61,967 bases of DNA from Folioceros fuciformis (GCA_049999805.1 JBNGIO010005907.1:1-61967), one strand, 5' to 3'; shown: positions 1 to 11,700, counted from the first letter of the stretch. A program made the numbers and translations. The notes: generated by a model not told the origin, from the sequence alone.

Positions 1-536
1 ATCTTCCACTTGAGCATGAACTAAAATAGGCCTTTCTCGATAATATTCTTCAAAAGAATTTTCAACATCGACAACTTCATTTTTGGGTGGAGGTTGAACG
101 GAAGCCTATATATCATCTGCATCCGGGGTAGAAAAGATAGCACATGCATTTGTCACCTCATAATCAACAAATTCTTGTGCAGACATAGTAGGGGTCAATC
201 CTGTTGTTTCAAGTCCCAAATCCCTCAACTCACAAAGACGCATTTCTATTTCTGCGTAATCTCTGTTGAACAAATCTTCATGTGTTTCTTAGTTGTCTTA
301 TTGTTGCTCATCATCATTGTTAGCATTTCATGTCTCAAAACTAAGTTGATTCAAGTCTATATCCGACACGCTAGCACTTGCTCTCTCTTGCCATAACCGA
401 GAGTGTTTTCAACAATTTCTAATGATTTTCTCTTTAACATCGATACGCCAAGCTTTTTCCAACATAGTCATAGCATGATATACATCAATAAGAGGAGAAT
501 CACCATATTGAATCTCTTGGATTTGATACTGAACAA
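1..536 (-). pseudogene. Tigger/pogo-type DDE transposase, C-terminal remnant
   Basis: Read on the minus strand from about 536 to 1, one frame gives a stretch with DVYHAM, then EKAWRIDVKEKIIRNC, followed by a stop where a Trp would be expected, and further down DADDI, a stop, and ASVQPPP. This order (an Ala-Trp helix with IxNC, an acidic Asp-Ile block, a Pro-rich tail) is the usual C-terminal part of Tigger/pogo transposases of the CENP-B/jerky family, which cut and paste DNA elements in the nucleus. The frame is broken by at least two stops and by shifts around 200-400, so it is a dead copy. The catalytic core is absent: the copy stops at the telomere-like tract at 538, and the window ends at position 1. 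Assignment rests on pattern recognition only. Confidence 0.5.
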
Positions 537-537
537 G

Positions 538-558
538 CCCTAAACCCTAAACCCTAAA
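538..558 (+). repeat. Short plant telomere-like tract (CCCTAAA)3
   Basis: Three perfect copies of the plant telomere heptamer CCCTAAA stand at 538-558, directly beside the broken end of the Tigger transposase. Such short interstitial telomere tracts are common in plant genomes, both in promoters (telo-box) and at old break-repair points. Here there is no adjacent gene start, so a repair scar is the more likely reading. Confidence 0.8.
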
Positions 559-925
559 TATATATCCAAATATGTGATTTTAGAAGCCTTTATTGTGCGA
601 CGATGTTCTAGAGCATTTAACATTAACTAGCAGAACGTACAACTGGATGGAGAACACCACTTGTTAGATCAAAAGCCTTCAACAATAAATACAAGAGTTA
701 CTAAAATCTATTACAATTTGAATGTGATAACATGTTTTTTCCCAAGCCACATAAAAGCGTAAAAAAAACTGCCAAAGATAGACAGTTATAGGATTTCCGG
801 GCTTAAGACCATCATAAAATAAGAAAAAAAAAATGAAAAATAACACATAAAATTATAAATACTAAACCAAGTTTTAAAAAAATTAAAAAATAATTTTTTA
901 CTTATATACTCCTATATACATAAAT
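559..925. other. AT-rich gene-free stretch
   Basis: This stretch is strongly AT-rich, with runs of A and T around 820-900. I see no coding pattern, RNA gene or repeat in it other than simple A/T runs. Confidence 0.6.
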
Positions 926-959
926 ATGTATGTACTTACAGCACTATACAGCGCTCTCT

Positions 960-1770
960 CCGTTCGCTCCACTCGCTCTCACGCGCTCCCTCCCTCCTGC
1001 TCTCTAGGTCCTCTTTCTCTTGCCTTCTCCCTCCTTCTCCTTCTTGCTCCTTGCTCCCNNNNNNNNNNTCTTTCTCTTGCCTTCTCCCTCCTTCTCCTTC
1101 TTGCTCCTTGCTCCCCCCTGCTCTCTTGGTCGTCTTTCTCTTGCCTTCTCCCTCCTTCTCCCTCTTGCTCCTTGCTCCCTTGCTCTCTTGGACGTCTTTC
1201 TCTTGCCTTCTCCCTCTTGCTCCTTACTCCTTGCTCCTTCTTGCTCCCTCTTGTTCCCTCTTGCTCCTTGCTCCTTGCTCTCTCCTTCCTCCCTTGTTTC
1301 TTCTTACTTCTTGCTCTCTCCTTCCTCCCTTGNNNNNNNNNNNNNNNNNNNNNNNNNNNNNNNNNNNNNNNNNNNNNNNNNNNNNNNNNNNNNNNNNNNN
1401 NNNNNNNNNNNNNNNNNNNNNNNNNNNNNNNNTGCTTCCTCTTGCTCCTTGCTCTCTCCTTCCTCCCTTGTTTCTTCTTGCTTCTTGCTTTCTCCTTCCT
1501 CCCTTGCTTCCTCTTGCTCCTTGCTCTCTCCTTCCTCCCTTGTTTCTTCTTGCTTCTTGCTTTCTCCTTCCTCCCTTGCTTCCTCTTGCTCCTTGCTCTC
1601 TCCTTCCTCCCTTGTTTCTTCTTACTTCTTGCTCTCTCCTTCCTCCCTTGCTTCCTCTTGCTTCTTGCTCTCTCCTTCCTCCCTTGTTTCTTCTTGCTTC
1701 TTGCTCTCTTCTTCCTCCCTTGCTTCCTCTTGCTCCTTACTCTCTCCTTCCATCCTTGCTTTGAGCCCCC
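960..1770. repeat. TC-rich minisatellite; 62-bp units then 72-bp units
   Basis: The block is an almost pure pyrimidine (C/T with some G) tandem array. At its left end units of about 62 bp start at 999, 1120 and 1182. From 1434 on the unit is exactly 72 bp: starts at 1434, 1506, 1578, 1650 and 1722 share the word GCTTCCTCTTGC. Each 72-mer is itself two diverged 36-mers. Because 72 is a multiple of three, the array leaves long Leu/Ser/Pro-rich open frames in all three forward frames; these are a by-product of the repeat, not genes. Two assembly gaps (1059-1068 and 1333-1432) lie inside, so the true length is unknown. Confidence 0.93.
1333..1432. other. Assembly gap (100 N) in minisatellite
   Basis: One hundred N inside the 72-bp array, a fixed-size gap most likely caused by the tandem repeat. 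A second gap of 10 N lies at 1059-1068. The number of repeat units cannot be taken from this assembly. Confidence 0.97.
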
Positions 1771-1835
1771 TTGCTCCCTCCTCCTTTTCTTGCTTTGGGC
1801 CCAGCCAAGTCCCGCATTGTGATTGGATAAGTTAG

Positions 1836-2580
1836 ATATCTATATTATCCATGCTATTTTAAACATAATATATATATAATTAAAAATAATAGTATAAAAT
1901 TGGACTATAGTGGTTGGGAGTGCTTATTTTCATAAAACAAGTAACATATAACATTTATAGAAAAATAGCCTTACTTCCCAACTAGGGAGTACCCAAACTT
2001 CTAACATTTATAGACGTATAACATTTAGGGAGGTCACATTTACAGAGTGTCGATTGTACTCAAGGCGCGTGAAGCTATGGAACTGACCGATAGGTTGGGG
2101 TGGCAAAGTTCGCAGTCGTTAGACATGAAAGCTAGCACCTGCACACAGTCCGAAACCTAACCTTGCTATAACGCGGCGAAAAAAGTAAGATATTGTAGAC
2201 CACATCCACCGGCAGCTGGCTCCACACCGCACTGTCCATCGCTATAAAAGGCTTGGAGCGTGGTATAGTAGAATCCATGTCCAACATATATACGCGCTCA
2301 GGTAGTCAGCTTCTTCCCAGATTGTATGCCTTGATGCACTTAAGTCCTCTGCCCTCGATGTTCTCCTAGGCTCTGCCATAACGTAGCAAACTCCCGAATG
2401 TCCAGCAACTAGATGAAGCGGAATTGACGCTCCATACGTATACTGTAGCAATATAGCCTTCTCAAGACAACAAGCATAATTCTTTTTACGAAGAAAAGAA
2501 TTCAGATTATATAAGCATAAGCTAGCTAAGAAATTATAAGTATTGTCTCCAAGGACCCTTAAGGTTACCAAGACTCAATG
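1836..2580. other. Gene-free stretch, probable decayed element
   Basis: AT-rich to about 2040, then mixed composition. Minus-strand frames between 2242 and 2571 are open for 109 codons but match no family I know. The stretch lies between the minisatellite and a decayed LINE, so old element debris is likely. No RNA gene seen. Confidence 0.4.
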
Positions 2581-3330
2581 AAAGCATTCGCCTGTAAAGA
2601 AGGACGATGTCTAGCTTGATTCCATGATTACCTTCTCCAAGGGCATTTGTGGTTCCATGTACCCTCACATCTCAAACGCAGAAAGCCAACAAGCTTCCAA
2701 TCCTTCCACTTAAACCTACCTCGAGAGGCCACTTGAAAGTTTCTCGCAGTAGTCAATACTTGCTCCTAGACGAGCCATACTAAGGCCTTAGTCGTCATCG
2801 GGTCCTCAGACAAAGAGGCAGAAGCTCCAAACCAATCCCCACTATTGATTCTTAAAGAGTGGGTTATTAGCAACTTGATCTAGGCCGAAGAGGGCAAATT
2901 GCTCGGTAAGCATAGGATTGACCAAACGAGAGAGCCTTTGAAGCCACCTGTCCACCTCGCTCCAAACCTCTTAGGCAATTTGAAGTGGAAGAACATATGT
3001 TGGCCTTTGTGGGGGCCCCATTGTGGCATAGCTTGCACGTTTTCTCCTCGGCAATTACTAACAAGCCATCCCCAACGATCTTCATTAGAATCTAATGAAG
3101 AAAGGCACCAAGTCGTAAATCTAACCTTAGGGGGAATTCTTGCAACCAACCAAAGAAGGTGGATAGGTGCTTTGCGACGCCGTAAGGATATTCTCAACCT
3201 AGGAGCCATTGGCCAATGCTGTTTGGCTTTTTGCAAGCCAACCTAACAATGGTAAATATCTGCCATTTGACAATGAAAGAAGGACCGAGACCTCCCCTAT
3301 TGGCCACCTGATCGTTTAGACCATCTAAGG
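2580..3330 (-). pseudogene. LINE (non-LTR retrotransposon) RT tail with zf-RVT domain, decayed
   Basis: On the minus strand the segment at about 3236-2880 reads WLVARIPPKVRFTTWCLSSL in one frame. Next comes a CKLCHNG segment in a second frame, then HMFFHFKLPKRFGARW back in the first. This is the order of the zf-RVT zinc-binding domain that follows the reverse transcriptase in plant LINEs: a Trp and basic helix, a CxxC, then His-Phe-Phe-x-C and Trp. The frame changes inside the domain, and the Cys of the last motif is Phe, so it is a fossil. Just upstream (about 3330-3250) a GGLG-like piece fits the end of the RT domain. Assignment by motif only. Confidence 0.5.
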
Positions 3331-3986
3331 AGATCAGGTTGCAAAGTCAAGTGCCAATTCTCCATCAAGTGAAACCAGCAATGTGTTAGATATGTGAATG
3401 TGTTAAAGGTGTTGAATGTAAAGAGGCTCCAGTCTCCAATAGTGAAGTTGACCTATATCCGAACTATGCTAGCTTTGGTTTGAACTTTGAATAGTTTTGA
3501 ACTTGAAAATTCAACAAATGGATGACAACATAGAGATTTTAATGAAGAGATATAAAATTCAACAAATGATGTGACTATAATATTTTATATGGATATTTTA
3601 ATGAAAAATATATATTTCACATAAAGTGAGAAAGAATTATGTATTAAGCAATCCATCATATTTGAAGGTCACTTGGTTATTATTCGCTGCCTTCATTAGG
3701 AGTATTTGATGAACAAGTTTCTTTGCATCCCTTGGTTCAAATTTCTCAAACCCCGTTTGGGTTTAATGTTAAATAATCGGGGGCTGGCTTGAGATTGGAG
3801 CTTCCGAATTCAAAGAAACTGTTGAAATGGAAGGATCACGCAGCCTTATGTGAGCTCTGCGCTCTCTCCTTGAGCGTATGGTGTACACACCACCTTCTCC
3901 AGGGTGAGGAATCTCACCTCTATTCAGGCATACCTTCACAGTCCCGATTGTTGCATCTCTACTCCGAGCAGCTATTGCAGTGCACC
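3331..3986. other. AT-rich upstream region of the TPR-SET gene
   Basis: No gene is seen. The reading frame of the downstream gene is open back to about 3789 but contains no ATG before 3987, so this part is taken as 5' leader and promoter. There is no convincing TATA motif at the expected distance. Confidence 0.5.
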
Positions 3987-6353
3987 ATGGCCGCACAAAG
4001 TGCGCCCCTACCTATAGACGATGTATTGGCTTTCTTACTAAAGTTAGATGGCATCATTTTCACCACGCATTCACAAAAATTGGATAGAGCAGGTCTGATT
4101 GCGTGCCACTATGCAGCCGCGGAGGAGGCCCGCAAACTTATGACGCGACGTGATAGAGAATCGCAGTTCACCTATCGTTTGCTATACCCTGAGAAGCGAA
4201 GCGCTCCACTCTCTACTTTAACGCCGATGTTTCTGTGGGAGTCGTCGGAGGACATTTTACGAGTGGGTTCCACAAACTTAGATCAGGTGTTGTACAGCGG
4301 GCGGGTCCTGTATGGCAGGTTGTGTGTCAGGCCATTTATGACAGCAGGAGTTCACACAGTTTTGGAAGACATAAGTGGAAGTGGAGTCTTGCTAGTTATT
4401 GACAACGCTGTGTGCACAACTGAAAGCCAGAAATATGTCTGGAGCAAGTACCCGGACGGCTTGGCGGTGGCAATTAAAGAACCGTTGCTCACGAAGCTGT
4501 GGAGTGATGGGACAATTGGCCTGAAGGTCGCCAATCCAGCAGATATTGTGCCCCTGAAGGACAGGTTCTTATTTCTTCGAGCTATGCAAGCCATACGTTG
4601 TGGATTGGAAGGAATTTTGAACGACACCCATGATGCTCTCATTGTTCGGGGACGCATTCATTGGGATCTGCGAGAGTGGAGTAGGGCAGCTGTTTGCTTC
4701 ACGATTGGTGCCAAGCTCCTGGAGCGTTGTCAAGAGAAATTGCAGGAGGATTTGAACGGCACCACCGGGCTCCGCACGACTGATGTGCAACGCGCGCTGG
4801 CAATCAACGAAGTTAAGCTTGTCCAAATCTACGGTAAGATCAGTGACGCCTGTGTTCGGTTGGGACGTTATAAGAAAGTTTTGGACAATGCTGACAAGGC
4901 GTTGCAGCTCAGCCCTAACCATGTGGACAGCTTGCTGCGAAGGGCTAGAGCTTTGACGGGGATGCAGCGATACGACGAGGCGATTCGCTGTCTCAAGGTG
5001 GTGCAGGCAAGTTCCGTTAGACCGCTCTTCGAACCGATAGCACAAGCAGCTGCTCAACAGGCCCGTGAGGGCATCTACCAGTTGCAATGGGAAGACCTTC
5101 ACCGTGGAATCTACAATGCTTCAGAGTTTGAAACGTACGTTGGACCGATCGAGATTCGCATGGCCAGCCAAAACGGTGGAAGGGGAATGTTTGCAACTAG
5201 AGATGTAAGGCCCGGGGAGCTGCTCCTTGTGAGCAAACCCCTTACGCGAGGGAGTCCACGGGCGAGAGGGCCTAGATTGGAGTTCCTCTGTAACCAACGA
5301 GACCAGAATCCTGGACCACAAGAAATCCTCTGCCAGCTGAGTGAAGAGAAGTACAATGCCACGGTGCAAATGATAGCGAAGGCACAAGAATCTCCACAAT
5401 ATGCTACGCAGATGAAAAGTCTGCAACATGGCTTCGTGACCAAACAAGATTTACCTCCAATGTCTTTGTTCACAGAGGACTGGGATGATGATAAGTATGG
5501 AGATGTAAGTTCGCCAGAGAACCAAGAACTTCTTGAGATAAGCGTAGAAACAGCTCATGTCCGTGGCGCTGTACAGACCAACGCGTTTGTTGAGGATAGA
5601 GACAACGCTCCAGTATATGTATATGGATTGTCCTCGTTCTTCAACCATTCATGTTCTCCAAATTGCTTCCAATACTCACTCGGCGACTTTCAATTCATGA
5701 GCTCGTCCTGTTCAGTATCAGCTGGAGAGATGCTTACTATCAGCTACTTTTCTACTGTTACCAACTTCAATTACCGCATGCAAGCGAGCATGAAACACTT
5801 CGGCCAAAAGTGTGACTGTGTGAGGTGTAAGTTTGAAGAGCAGGCAATCACGGAGATTCCGGCCTTGGAAGCTCTGCTGACAAGATATTGCAAAGACTTC
5901 GCAGTCGGTTCTTTTGACGTACAGGATGTTCGATCTCCAGTGTACAGAAACAAGTGTTTCCAAGTCAGAACCGAGCTGGAGACAATTTTCAATAGCGAAG
6001 AATGTAAAGCATTCTCCGAGGAGTCGAAGGACTGGATTCGGGCTTCCTTTGCCCAGGTTTATGTGCTGCCACTGCTTGGCTTTCCCAGGCTCTTCGATAA
6101 GGACTGGCTGGATGAAGTTGTGCGACTTCTTACCTCAGTTATTCCCGGGAGCTTGAGTTTAATTGGCACTTTGGCCATTTTGCACGAGTTCCTTGTCTCG
6201 GTCGATAGAGAAGGCTGCGTGAAGCAACATTTCCTGCAAGCTTGTGCTAACCTCTATTTGCCGGTGGAGAGAGACTTTAACAATTTACTCAACTGGGCTC
6301 ATCAACGTGCTCCCATTGCTTTCGTCCTCAAACAGATGGTTACGTCTATTTGA
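3987..6353 (+). CDS. TPR and SET domain methyltransferase
   Basis: A single-exon gene of 788 aa. Residues about 271-340 form TPR-like helices ending in ADKALQLSPNHVDSLLRRA and a second repeat. A split SET domain follows from about residue 387: GGRGMFATRDVRPGE is the first SET motif, NHSCSPNC at about 552 is the signature that binds S-adenosylmethionine and forms the pseudoknot, and CDCVRC at about 609 is the post-SET cysteine cluster. TPR plus SET in this order matches the plant TPR-SET (SMYD-like) group of lysine methyltransferases; whether the substrate is a histone or another protein cannot be said. The first in-frame ATG is at 3987 (context CACCATGG, good for plants). All key SET residues are present and the frame is intact. 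Confidence 0.85.
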   Translation: MAAQSAPLPIDDVLAFLLKLDGIIFTTHSQKLDRAGLIACHYAAAEEARKLMTRRDRESQFTYRLLYPEKRSAPLSTLTPMFLWESSEDILRVGSTNLDQVLYSGRVLYGRLCVRPFMTAGVHTVLEDISGSGVLLVIDNAVCTTESQKYVWSKYPDGLAVAIKEPLLTKLWSDGTIGLKVANPADIVPLKDRFLFLRAMQAIRCGLEGILNDTHDALIVRGRIHWDLREWSRAAVCFTIGAKLLERCQEKLQEDLNGTTGLRTTDVQRALAINEVKLVQIYGKISDACVRLGRYKKVLDNADKALQLSPNHVDSLLRRARALTGMQRYDEAIRCLKVVQASSVRPLFEPIAQAAAQQAREGIYQLQWEDLHRGIYNASEFETYVGPIEIRMASQNGGRGMFATRDVRPGELLLVSKPLTRGSPRARGPRLEFLCNQRDQNPGPQEILCQLSEEKYNATVQMIAKAQESPQYATQMKSLQHGFVTKQDLPPMSLFTEDWDDDKYGDVSSPENQELLEISVETAHVRGAVQTNAFVEDRDNAPVYVYGLSSFFNHSCSPNCFQYSLGDFQFMSSSCSVSAGEMLTISYFSTVTNFNYRMQASMKHFGQKCDCVRCKFEEQAITEIPALEALLTRYCKDFAVGSFDVQDVRSPVYRNKCFQVRTELETIFNSEECKAFSEESKDWIRASFAQVYVLPLLGFPRLFDKDWLDEVVRLLTSVIPGSLSLIGTLAILHEFLVSVDREGCVKQHFLQACANLYLPVERDFNNLLNWAHQRAPIAFVLKQMVTSI

Positions 6354-7076
6354 TTTACTTCTTCAGATTTTCGTTTTTTTTATAGACATAATATAGATTT
6401 ATATTTAATAATTGTTTTATGGATATAAAGAGATTATTACTTACATTATTTTATACTATGATTTTATTTACTGTATTAATATTCTGTAAAAAATTACTAG
6501 ATATAAAATGATACACCACAAACAAACAAAACAAGTACCGGTGTCTAATGAGGGACAATTTGGGTATGATCTTATTAGAGCTCCACTCATCAAACCCCTT
6601 AAGTTATTTCATACTGTGCTATGGCAGCTTATGGGCCATGGCTGAAAGTTATTGCCCAAAGGGTTATTCCAAACAAAAAGTTCTTAGTGCATGTTTGTAT
6701 TATTGGCACTTGTCCTTGCCGCATGCATAATACATCGCTGTAGCCAGGTTGGCGGTCGAGTGCAGAACTGAACAAGCCCGTGCTCTTGTTCCTTAGATTA
6801 TACCAGAATGTTGATGTCAGAAATCACTGGACTGGAAAATAAATGTAATGTCGCAACGGTCGTCGTGAGTTCTTGTCCTGAGGAATTACTAATTGTACAC
6901 AACAGGGGTATCCTGTGCACGAGAGATCAGCTCTTGAGGAAAGCAGAATCTTACACTGACGACTCTAGCACCACCTGCATTTGAGGATATCATGACCTCC
7001 ATGTGCTACCAAAAATGACCCTGATGTCAAAAATTTCTCAATTGAGAGAGATCCTTTAAGCAACAAAGAATCTGCA
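6354..7076. other. Intergenic region
   Basis: 3' flank of the TPR-SET gene, AT-rich up to about 6520, then mixed sequence up to the end of the UTP6 copy. I see no gene, RNA or repeat here. Confidence 0.5.
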
Positions 7077-8630
7077 CTAAAACGCGAGCTTATGATACGT
7101 ATCGGTGAATGCTGTTGGATCTCTTAATGCCTTTTTCGCACGCCAGTACACTGCTCCAGCAGCTTCCATATTCTCGGCCTGCAAGGATCAAACAAGCATA
7201 GCATAGTGTTACATGCGGATCTTCACACTTGTTTCTACACAGGCTACAGCCATATGGAAAGTTTACCTGAAGTTCCTGGCCATAAGTGGGTATCCTTCTT
7301 TCCGTGCAGCTTGACAGCCTGGTCAAATAACTTGCGCATGCGTCCAAAAGCATCCACGTCTCCAACCACGGCTATGCGTGACTCAATGGTTATGCTATGC
7401 CGTATAAAGTCACCTTGGAGCAGGTAGAGCTAGCAGGCTGCACATGGTCAGGCTTCCTGGTCATCGAGAATGACGACTACAAAAATCGCTGGTGGGGAGG
7501 GCAGCATCCTTCAAATTTCTTAGCGAGGCCTGTGGGTGTTTCAGATAAGTTCAGAGCAATCGACCAAATGCAGGCCCAACATCTCACCTTGACTGCCCTC
7601 TGAAGTCATTCATCAAAACCTAGCTTGGCTGATGTCCGACGCTGCCGTTTGGCTTTCCAATCCCAGGTAGCCTCATCAGTAGGAAACTCCTTTTCCAAGC
7701 TATCACAAAAGTCAATCTCGATCCTCTCCGCGTCAGGTAGATCGAATCCCTGAAGTAGCTCCACAAACCGGCGTCGAAAAGTGATACTACAAGGAATTTT
7801 CACGACAGCATTCCGGAAGATGGTGAGAGGAATTTCATAAGTGGGATGCTCAGCCCTTACTACAACCGCAGAGTCACCTGTCAAAGGTAGTGCTTGGTCA
7901 GTCTTAACACCTGAATCTGAATCCAGACCAAGAACAAGCCTTCTAGCCTAGAGCTTCTGAGCGCATGTAAGCTCCATCCTGAAGTACTCAAGCCACAAGG
8001 ATTGAGCTTGAGGGCATGCTCGGATGCCGTCCAGCATTAGTGCTCTCGCAGCCTCGACGTTTAAATTGTGCTCGAATTCCCAGGCGGCTGCGTACATCCA
8101 CAGGTCAGGAACAGCAGAATGCAGCTGCAACGCCTTGGCCATGACCTAAGGAGGAAACGTTGAACACCACAGACAGCTGTGCCAATATAAAGGAGCACAA
8201 CAATTTTGGGATGCAAGCAAAACAATACCTTTCGCAGGCGACGAGGGCAGTGGTTCCTGCAAAATTCCATGTACCGCAACCAGGGCTTGAGGTTGCCCTT
8301 GAACCTAGAGACGGAACTCTGGTAGATGAGCATAATGTGCACTACCAAGGAGTGATCGGATAGAGAGGAACGCCATCTCTTTCCAGAAGCCTTGAGGCCC
8401 CTCACAAGAGCCTTTTCCCGCAGCTTGCGCAGAGCCTACAGCTGCTGCTCGTACTGGATGTAGCTCACGAAGTCTTGCTCAAGCACTGCGTGCCTCTTGA
8501 GCAGATATTCAAAGTTGCTACGCCTCCTCACGATTTCCTTGATCTCGGCTGGCGAAAATAGATCGCGCTTCTCCAAATCTTCGAGCTCGGGGAGCATGTG
8601 CTCTAAAGGGTAACGCACGGAGTCCGCCAT
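7077..8630 (-). pseudogene. UTP6: UTP6 (U3 snoRNP protein 6) copy with stops and a frameshift
   Basis: UTP6 is a HAT-repeat protein of the nucleolar SSU processome, needed for 18S rRNA maturation. The ATG at 8630 opens MADSVRYPLEHMLPELEDLE, a typical UTP6 start, and the frame continues through LSDHSLVV and FKGNLKPWLRYMEFC. An intron (8228-8146) follows, then DLWMYAAAWEFEHNLNVEAA, DLPDAERIE and ATWDWKAKRQ. The C-terminal exon ends in GAVYWRAKKAL and stops at 7077. The family pattern is clear throughout, but the frame holds TAG at about 8438 (after EQQL), TAG at about 7950 (after CAQKL), TGA at about 7606, and a shift at about 7280 (after KKDTHLW). None of these falls in a plausible intron. A dead copy is the simplest reading; sequencing errors would have to be several. 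Confidence 0.75.
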
Positions 8631-8700
8631 GGTTGCGCATGCCTCACTTGGGAAGGGCCCTCAATTGGGTCTACATGGGCGAAGACATACCAAGTGAGCA

Positions 8701-11700
8701 ATGGTTACTCTGGGTATGATGGGTGTCAGCCGACTGCACGGACATGTAGCGTTGCCTCACCCGGCAGCCCAGCAGTCAGTATTAGTTGATGATGGACTCC
8801 TGTGCATCAACTGGAAAATTCCACAGCAGAAGCTCAAGCCTGGTGGGTTCGATGCTGAGTCTAGGATTACATCTTCTGGACTTTCGGCTCCAGGGGTCGG
8901 AGCTCGAGCTTACATGCTTGCTAGCAGCCGAAGAGATTCAGAGGTGGAAACCTGGAGAAGAATTTGTGTGGATGGTCAGAAGCTACATGTGGCTGTGGAA
9001 GCGTTGGTCCATCTGGTGCAGGCAGGGTCATTTGTTGATAACACATTGCTCTATCTTGTGCTCAAGAGATGCATTGAAGAGGAGGATTTGGTTCTTGGGA
9101 GGCGTGTACATGCTCTAACTGTGAGAAGTGGGAATGGGTCCGACTCGTTTCTCGTCAACCATTTGGTTCGTATGTATGCTGCCCATGCCAGGTTGGGGGA
9201 AGCCATGCAGGTTTTTGCCAACATGGCTGCGCCCAACAGCTTTGTGTGGGCTTCCATAATCAAGGCACATAGCGACCATGGGCAGCCTGCACAGGCTATT
9301 GAGCTATTTCGGGGGATGCGGCGGTCGGGGGTAAAGCCCAACGACAGTGTCTATGTGGCTGTGCTCAAGGCGTGTGCCTGTGCAGAAGATCTCGTTTCTG
9401 GGAAGGAGTTTCATGCTGACATTATCCGCAGTGGGGGGCAGACTAGTATGTTTGTTAGCACCTGCCTTGTGAAGATGTATGCACAGTGTGGAAGGTTAGA
9501 GGATGCACGTACAGTGTTCGACAAGATGCCCACAAAAGATGTTGTGGCGTGGACTACCATGATTGCTGGATATGCTCACGGACGGCTCGGTCAAGAAGCT
9601 CTAAATCTCTATGCGTCTATGCAAGCAGACGTCCTGAGTCCAGCCAATCAATTGACATTCATAGCCCTTCTAAAGGCATGTGCTATAATTGGAGACATTC
9701 ATCAGGGGAAACAGCTTCATTCAGTAATCCAGAAGAGGGGATTGGAAACTGAGATCGTGGTTGGCAACTGCTTGGTGGACATGTATTCCAAGTGTGGCAG
9801 CTTAGAGGATGCTCGCAAATTGTTCGACAGCATGTTGAGAAGAGATGTGGTGACATGGAATACCATGATCACAGGATATGCTCAGCACGGGCTTGGTCAG
9901 CACGCCCTTGATCTCTATGCAGATAGGAAACAGGAATGCGTCGATGTTGCCAATCATTTCACATACTCTGGCCTCCTAAATGCCTGTGCCAGTGTGAGGG
10001 CATTACCTCAAGGGGAAGAGATTCATTCCCTCATTGAAGAAAGGGGCCTGGAATCTGATTTGGTTGTTGGAAATTGCCTGGTTGACATGTACGCCAAGTG
10101 TGGGAGCCTAGACGATGCTCAGATGGCGTTTGACATGTTGCCGATGAAAGATGTTGTTACTTGGAATACCATGATTGGAGGATATAGTCAGCATGGGCTC
10201 GGTCAAGAAGCTCTTGATCTGTATGCTAGAATGCAGGATGAGGGCTTGACTGAAGCCAATGATGTCACTTTTTCATTCCTCTTTAACGCATGTGCCAGTG
10301 TTGGTGCTTTGCATAAAGGGAAGCAGATCCACATGCTGGTTCAACAAAGGGAATTGGAAGTTGACTTGGTTATGGGCAACTGCCTCATAGACATGTATTC
10401 AAAGTGCGGTAGTCTAGAGGATGCGAGGTTAGTCTTCCACAGTCTGCTTGCAAAAGATGTGGTAACGTGGACTTCCATGATTACAGGATATGCTCAGCAC
10501 GGATTGAGTGATGAGGCCCTCAGTCTATATCAAGATATGCAACGAGCGGGCATTACACTAGCCAATCAGGTGACGTTTGTGTCCCTCCTGAAAGCTTGTG
10601 CCAGTGTGGGAGCTCTGCATCAGGGAAAGCACCTTCATACTCTAATTCGGGAAAGGGGACTTGAAGCTGATCTTGATGTTGGCAACTGCTTGGTGGACAT
10701 GTATTCAAAATGTGGGGCCATCCAGGATGCTCGCCTCATCTTTGAAGAGATGTCCACAAGGGATGTGGTAACATGGACTTCGATGATCGGGGGATATGCC
10801 ATGCATGGACTTGGACAGGAAGCCCTTGATCTTTATGCAATCATGCAACAGCAACGCCTCATTGAGCCCAATCGTGTTACATTTTTGTGCCTTCTCAAAG
10901 CTTGCACCATGGTAGGAGCCGCACATCAAGGGAAGCAGATTCACGGGGTGATTAGGGAAAGGGGGCTGGAAGCTGACGCAACCATTAACAGTTGCTTGGT
11001 GGACATGTATGCCAAATGCGGGAGCTTAGAGAGTGCTCGCAGCTTGTTTGACAGGTTGCCCGCAAGAGATGTGGTGACATGGAATGCTTTACTTAATGGC
11101 TATGCTGCACACGGTGATGACCGAAAGGCAATTCATTGTTTCGAAGAAATGGAGCAGGACGGAGTGAAACCGAATGCTGCCACTTTCATTTCGCTTCTGG
11201 TGGCATGCAGTCACAAAGGCCTTGTGAGTGAGGGTCAGGCTTATTTCAAGCAGATGGTTGAAGATCATGGCCTAGTTCCCACCGACTGTCATCACAACTG
11301 CATGGTAGATCTTTTTGGTCGATCAGGCAATCTGGACCTGGCTGAAGTCCTCTTGCAAACCACCAGATTCGAGAACGAGGTGGTGGGTTGGACATCGTTG
11401 CTGAGTTCCTGCAAATGCCACGGGGACGTGGACCGAGCCCAGCGATGTTTCAATCGCCTTGTCACTTTGGAACCCGAGAACGCGTCCCCTTACATGCTCT
11501 TGGGTAATTTATATGCCAAATCTGGCAGGTGGGAGGATGTAAAGCATCTTGAAGGGCTGAGGAAGGCTGCTGGCGCTTGGAAGAAGCCCGCAAGGGCCTC
11601 TATTGAATTGAAGAACAAAGTACATGAGTTCGTTGTAGGAGAAGAAAGGGCTGACATCTCATCAAAGTTGGAGAGCCTAAATATAAGATTAAAAAAAGAG

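Noticed and set aside
926-1835. Long Leu/Ser/Pro-rich open frames in all three forward frames
   Set aside because: They are produced by the 72-bp pyrimidine repeat, whose period is a multiple of three. Composition is pure repeat and two gaps lie inside.
7077-8630. Idea that U-to-C editing by the neighbouring KP-type PPR proteins rescues the UTP6 stops
   Set aside because: Any stop codon becomes sense by U-to-C change, so the fit is not evidence. Nuclear transcripts are not known targets, and the frameshift at about 7280 would remain.
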